Below are positions 54,641 to 57,416 of a stretch of DNA of 57,416 nt, piece after piece (position 1 is the first letter of the stretch; every line of letters begins with the position of its first letter). Source of the stretch: Phlebiopsis flavidoalba (Eukaryota; Basidiomycota; Agaricomycetes; Polyporales; Phanerochaetaceae); the NCBI GenBank assembly GCA_035772785.1, contig JAOCPU010000096.1, forward strand, positions 1 through 57,416, read 5' to 3'. The notes below the pieces were generated by a model that worked only from the letters and a program-made list of their open reading frames with translations, did not search any database and was not told the origin of the DNA. The position numbers were made by a program, and so were the translations under genes.

Positions 54641-57416
54641 CTTGAATGAGTACCAGCGCAGCTACCTCAGGGACTACGTGCACGGGCCAGTTGGGAGGGG
54701 GTCCTCCCCCCGACCGACGTCTGTAGCCACGTTAACTTTGCCAACGGCGAGTATAATGCGGGCGATCTTGACGTGGTCTATTGCGGGGGAGAAGGTGAGA
54801 TATGGAGGGCCGGGGGGGTGGGCGTCCGCGTTACCGGGTGGCGAGGCGATGGTGAGCCGGATCAGCCGCTGTGCTGCAGCCCAACAGTGAGAAACGTGCG
54901 CCCCTTAGGCAAATGCGGACTTCTGCTTGCGGTGCTGGGCGTGGCGGGGAGAGCGACTAGCGCACACTTGTGCACGAGAATTGCTGGTGCCGTCAGGGCA
55001 GCTGCTGCCTGTTCTGGGTCAGAGGTACTCCTTGTGTTGAGTCGTGCGTAGTCCTTTGGAGGCGCGCAGCTGCGTTAGGTCTGGGCCTTTGGGGTCACGA
55101 TCGGGGGATGGCACGGTTTTTTGTAGCGTGGGATCTCACGCACCATCATCTGCACTGGTCCGTGGACGCGGCGATGTGGTTTGTGTCATAAACCCGCAGG
55201 CTAGTAGGGGAGCGGGCCCTTACCCGGGCGCCCGAGCGTTGGGCCTCGGGCCTGCACGTTGGGCCTTTAGAACCTCGGGTACACACAAAGACCGGCCCAA
55301 AAGACCTGTGTTGAGATGCCGTCCACGCTTTGCTTCGAAGCGTGATGGGGAGCAGTGCTCCTTTAGCAGCCCTCGTGTGTGCGATTTACGTTGGCGGTTT
55401 TCGCTCAAAACTGGTTCCGGTGCGGTGAAGGTCTGCTAGGCTGATCGCAGTGGGGGTGGTTGGCGAGTGAGGGTCAATGCGACGATGGCGTAGCTCGCGC
55501 CGGCACACTCGTACCACCCACGCACTTTGACCTTTTGTTTGCCGCGCGGCCTACATCCCCCAGCACTGCCCTCAGGGGCGGGGCCCCAGGATGTTACCGT
55601 CCAACGAAGTCGACCTGAGGCACTTCGCGTCTTCCTGATTTAGGGTTGATCGCCAGGGTTTGTTAGAACATTGTGCGGCACGTCGGGAAGGGGAAGATCG
55701 ACGCGCCGGATCTCCCCGCTTGAAGGGACCGGATGCTCGCGCCAACCCCGCGGGGGGGCGCCTTGTCGAGGCTGGACAGCCGTGGCACGAGGGAGTTAAC
55801 TCGAGTTTAGGAAGCGTGAGACGGCAGAAGGCGCATGGGGAGGGGCCGTCTGAAGTTTGTTGCCACCGTAGATGTCCCGAAAACCGGCACGTAGGGGGCC
55901 CTCCCAGAATTAGGGCGGAGAAACTTTGCGTATATCCCTCGGTGTCACTACCCCCCCCCCCAAATATTGGTTCCCACAGCTGAGACGCGCGCCTTTTGGG
56001 CCGGAGACGAGACTCCGGGGGCGTAGGCGGATTGGGTGCTTTGGGTGCGCGGTGGGCGACGATCGGTTGAGGACTACGGGCCTGGGTAGGTGTGATTTCT
56101 TGTCCTCGCTTGTCCGCACCGCGGTCCCTGGCGAGGACAGGGACATTGGCGATTCCCGCAGTATTTGAGGTAGGGGTGCGGTACGACCTAGGTGTACGTG
56201 GGGTGTCGGCACTTCACGGAGCAGTCCGAGTCTCGCCCACCAGTTGAGCGAACGAACCAAAACGTAATGAGCGTGGTCCCGCCTGCGCTATAGGCCGTAG
56301 CAGCCGATGTGAACGTGTTCCACACGGTTGTTATATAGAATGCTGGTGATCGAGGGGTCCACAGGTGTGGTGAGGTCGCGCAGAGGACGGCGCGGGTCAT
56401 TCCCATCGTCGTACATTGGTGCCAAGTGACTCCCAGAGCGTCGAGATCTCACCGCGTCGGCATAACGCACCGCATCGTCCCTCTGAGGACAGGCTCGCTA
56501 CGGTTCGTCGTCGAGCCGGCTGGCGGGCACATGTGTAGGCCTTTCTTCTCCACATCCGACCACGGAGCCGAAACGGGTGATCTGTTCGGAGATGGGTGGC
56601 AGATGGTCGACTATGACCGCCGTGTAGGGGGCCAGCGCGACCCTTTCCGCCTCCTCTTGGATGGCGGCCGAGGCTGGGGGGAACGTAGGTCTGGGCGGCG
56701 GGGCCAGGCGACAGTTCCACAGACACACCGCCCGGGAGGCGGGGAGCGGGATGTTTGCAGGGTAGGTCGCTGCCCTCATCCGGTCTAGGGCGGGGAGGCA
56801 CGTTCTGTGAGGGCACGGCGTAGGTAAGCGGTGTGCGCATGCCATGGTCCAGCTTGTCGCCGTACCTCGTTCACGCCATCCATTATCGCTTCCTGGGGAC
56901 ATGCCCATACTGGTAGCGGCGCGGATAGCATCGCGGGAAATGCCCTCAGGGGATTCCTGTAAAGGGCGCGGGCGTTGAGCAACGCGTTCGTGTTCGTCCG
57001 TGGTCATTGCACGGCCAGGTACGGCGGGGTTGTTCGACATGACGAGGTAGAGCAGCTCTTGTATACAAAGGGTGATCTCGTGGGGGGGGGTCTGAGCGAG
57101 GTCGGATGCACAAGGACTCCGCATGAGGTCTTTATGCAAGCGACCTGGCTCAGATCATCGCAGATCCATCGCACTTCCCAGATTGGAGGCGGATGGGAGA
57201 TAGGGGATGCCGCGCTCGAAAGCAGGGGCATTGTGCACGGGGGGCCTTCTGGTTCTCCCGGGACTTGGGGGTCAGGACGAGTGTCCGGACCCAGTGGGTA
57301 TGTCCCCCGCTCGACCCCCATTGCTAAAGCGCTGGGAGCAGAACGCGAACGCACGAGGGTCGTGCGCCCTAGTGAAGCCACCGTCAAGTGACGTGTAGCT
57401 CAGAGAGGAAGCCTGA
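54641..57416. other. GC-rich region, possibly LINE 5' part
   Basis: No certain gene. Two minus-strand frames, 147 and 213 codons (56397-56840 and 56498-57139), overlap; the longer contains AAIQEEAERVALAPYTAVIVDHLPP, a helix-forming stretch with normal amino-acid usage that could be the N-terminal part of the LINE ORF1. Between 54900 and 56200 frames are short and low in complexity. G and C homopolymers (55751-55756, 55951-55960, 57081-57090) are frequent. An unrelated GC-rich repeat is equally possible. Confidence 0.35.

Noticed and set aside
54138..54890. 250-codon plus-strand frame
   Set aside because: It is antisense to LINE ORF1, whose motifs (zinc knuckle, VQLQSGPTDYVTLVFGG) read on the minus strand; GC-rich sequence leaves the opposite strand open.
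1..57416. CRISPR array, bacterial operon, phage or viral genome
   Set aside because: No regularly spaced short direct repeats with unique spacers, no clustered long ORFs and no ribosome-binding-site pattern; retroelement types are eukaryotic.

Overview
This window looks like a transposon graveyard from a filamentous fungus, most likely a basidiomycete. The basis is the retroelement set (Ty3/gypsy chromovirus, Ty1/copia, a Tad1/I-type LINE with RNase H and a long C-terminal tail, and short Tc1/mariner-type TIR elements flanked by TA) together with the lack of bacterial-style gene order. I found no intact host gene, no rRNA, no convincing tRNA and no CRISPR. Almost every recognisable coding stretch is a broken transposon gene. 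Species assignment is not possible from the sequence alone.

Layout. 1-3.4 kb: two copies of a 1.2 kb LTR-like repeat (R1) in inverted orientation; a third copy lies at 30.5-31.7 kb. 4.1-6.6 kb: a decayed Ty3/gypsy gag-protease-pol on the minus strand, cut off just inside the reverse transcriptase. 7-14.4 kb: mostly unexplained sequence with a 210-bp polypurine tract, a 12-bp minisatellite and a 62-bp minisatellite. 14.4-15.6 kb: TIR elements. 16-19 kb: a Ty1/copia pol on the minus strand, interrupted by a solo LTR of its own family, followed by a 0.6 kb element with 50-bp inverted ends. 20.9-24.9 kb: four more LTRs of the same copia family in both orientations, plus fragments of a second copia pol. 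25.3-28.7 kb: a TIR element nested in another copy of itself, then a nearly palindromic relative. 29.2 kb: a possible solo LTR. 34.5-38.7 kb: a short GGGTAT-ended element and a second copy of it split by a TIR element. 40.4-42.2 kb: a compound pile-up of TIR elements. 42.2-44.8 kb: a truncated chromovirus, minus strand, with LTR, RNase H, integrase and a degenerate chromodomain. 44.8-47.2 kb: unexplained sequence rich in short G runs. 47.24 kb to at least 54.6 kb: a GC-rich LINE on the minus strand, from a 24-nt poly(T) (its poly(A) tail) through ORF2 and ORF1. 54.9-57.4 kb: GC-rich, possibly the LINE 5' end.

How the parts relate. None of the elements looks able to move by itself. Frameshifts, stops and changed catalytic residues are common, and several changes are C:G to T:A transitions, as expected from cytosine deamination or a RIP-like process. 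The short TIR elements carry no transposase and must have been moved in trans. Nested insertions give a relative order: copia pol before its solo LTR; TIR-A copy A before copy B; the GGGTAT element before the TIR-A copy at 37.7 kb. The sharp change to GC-rich sequence at about 47.2 kb coincides with the LINE 3' end, so the LINE is probably a younger or differently mutated insertion. I see no sign of a coherent new biological system; the most unusual items are the related TIR-A/TIR-B families, the shared repeat abutting both truncated gypsy elements, and the LINE C-terminal tail.
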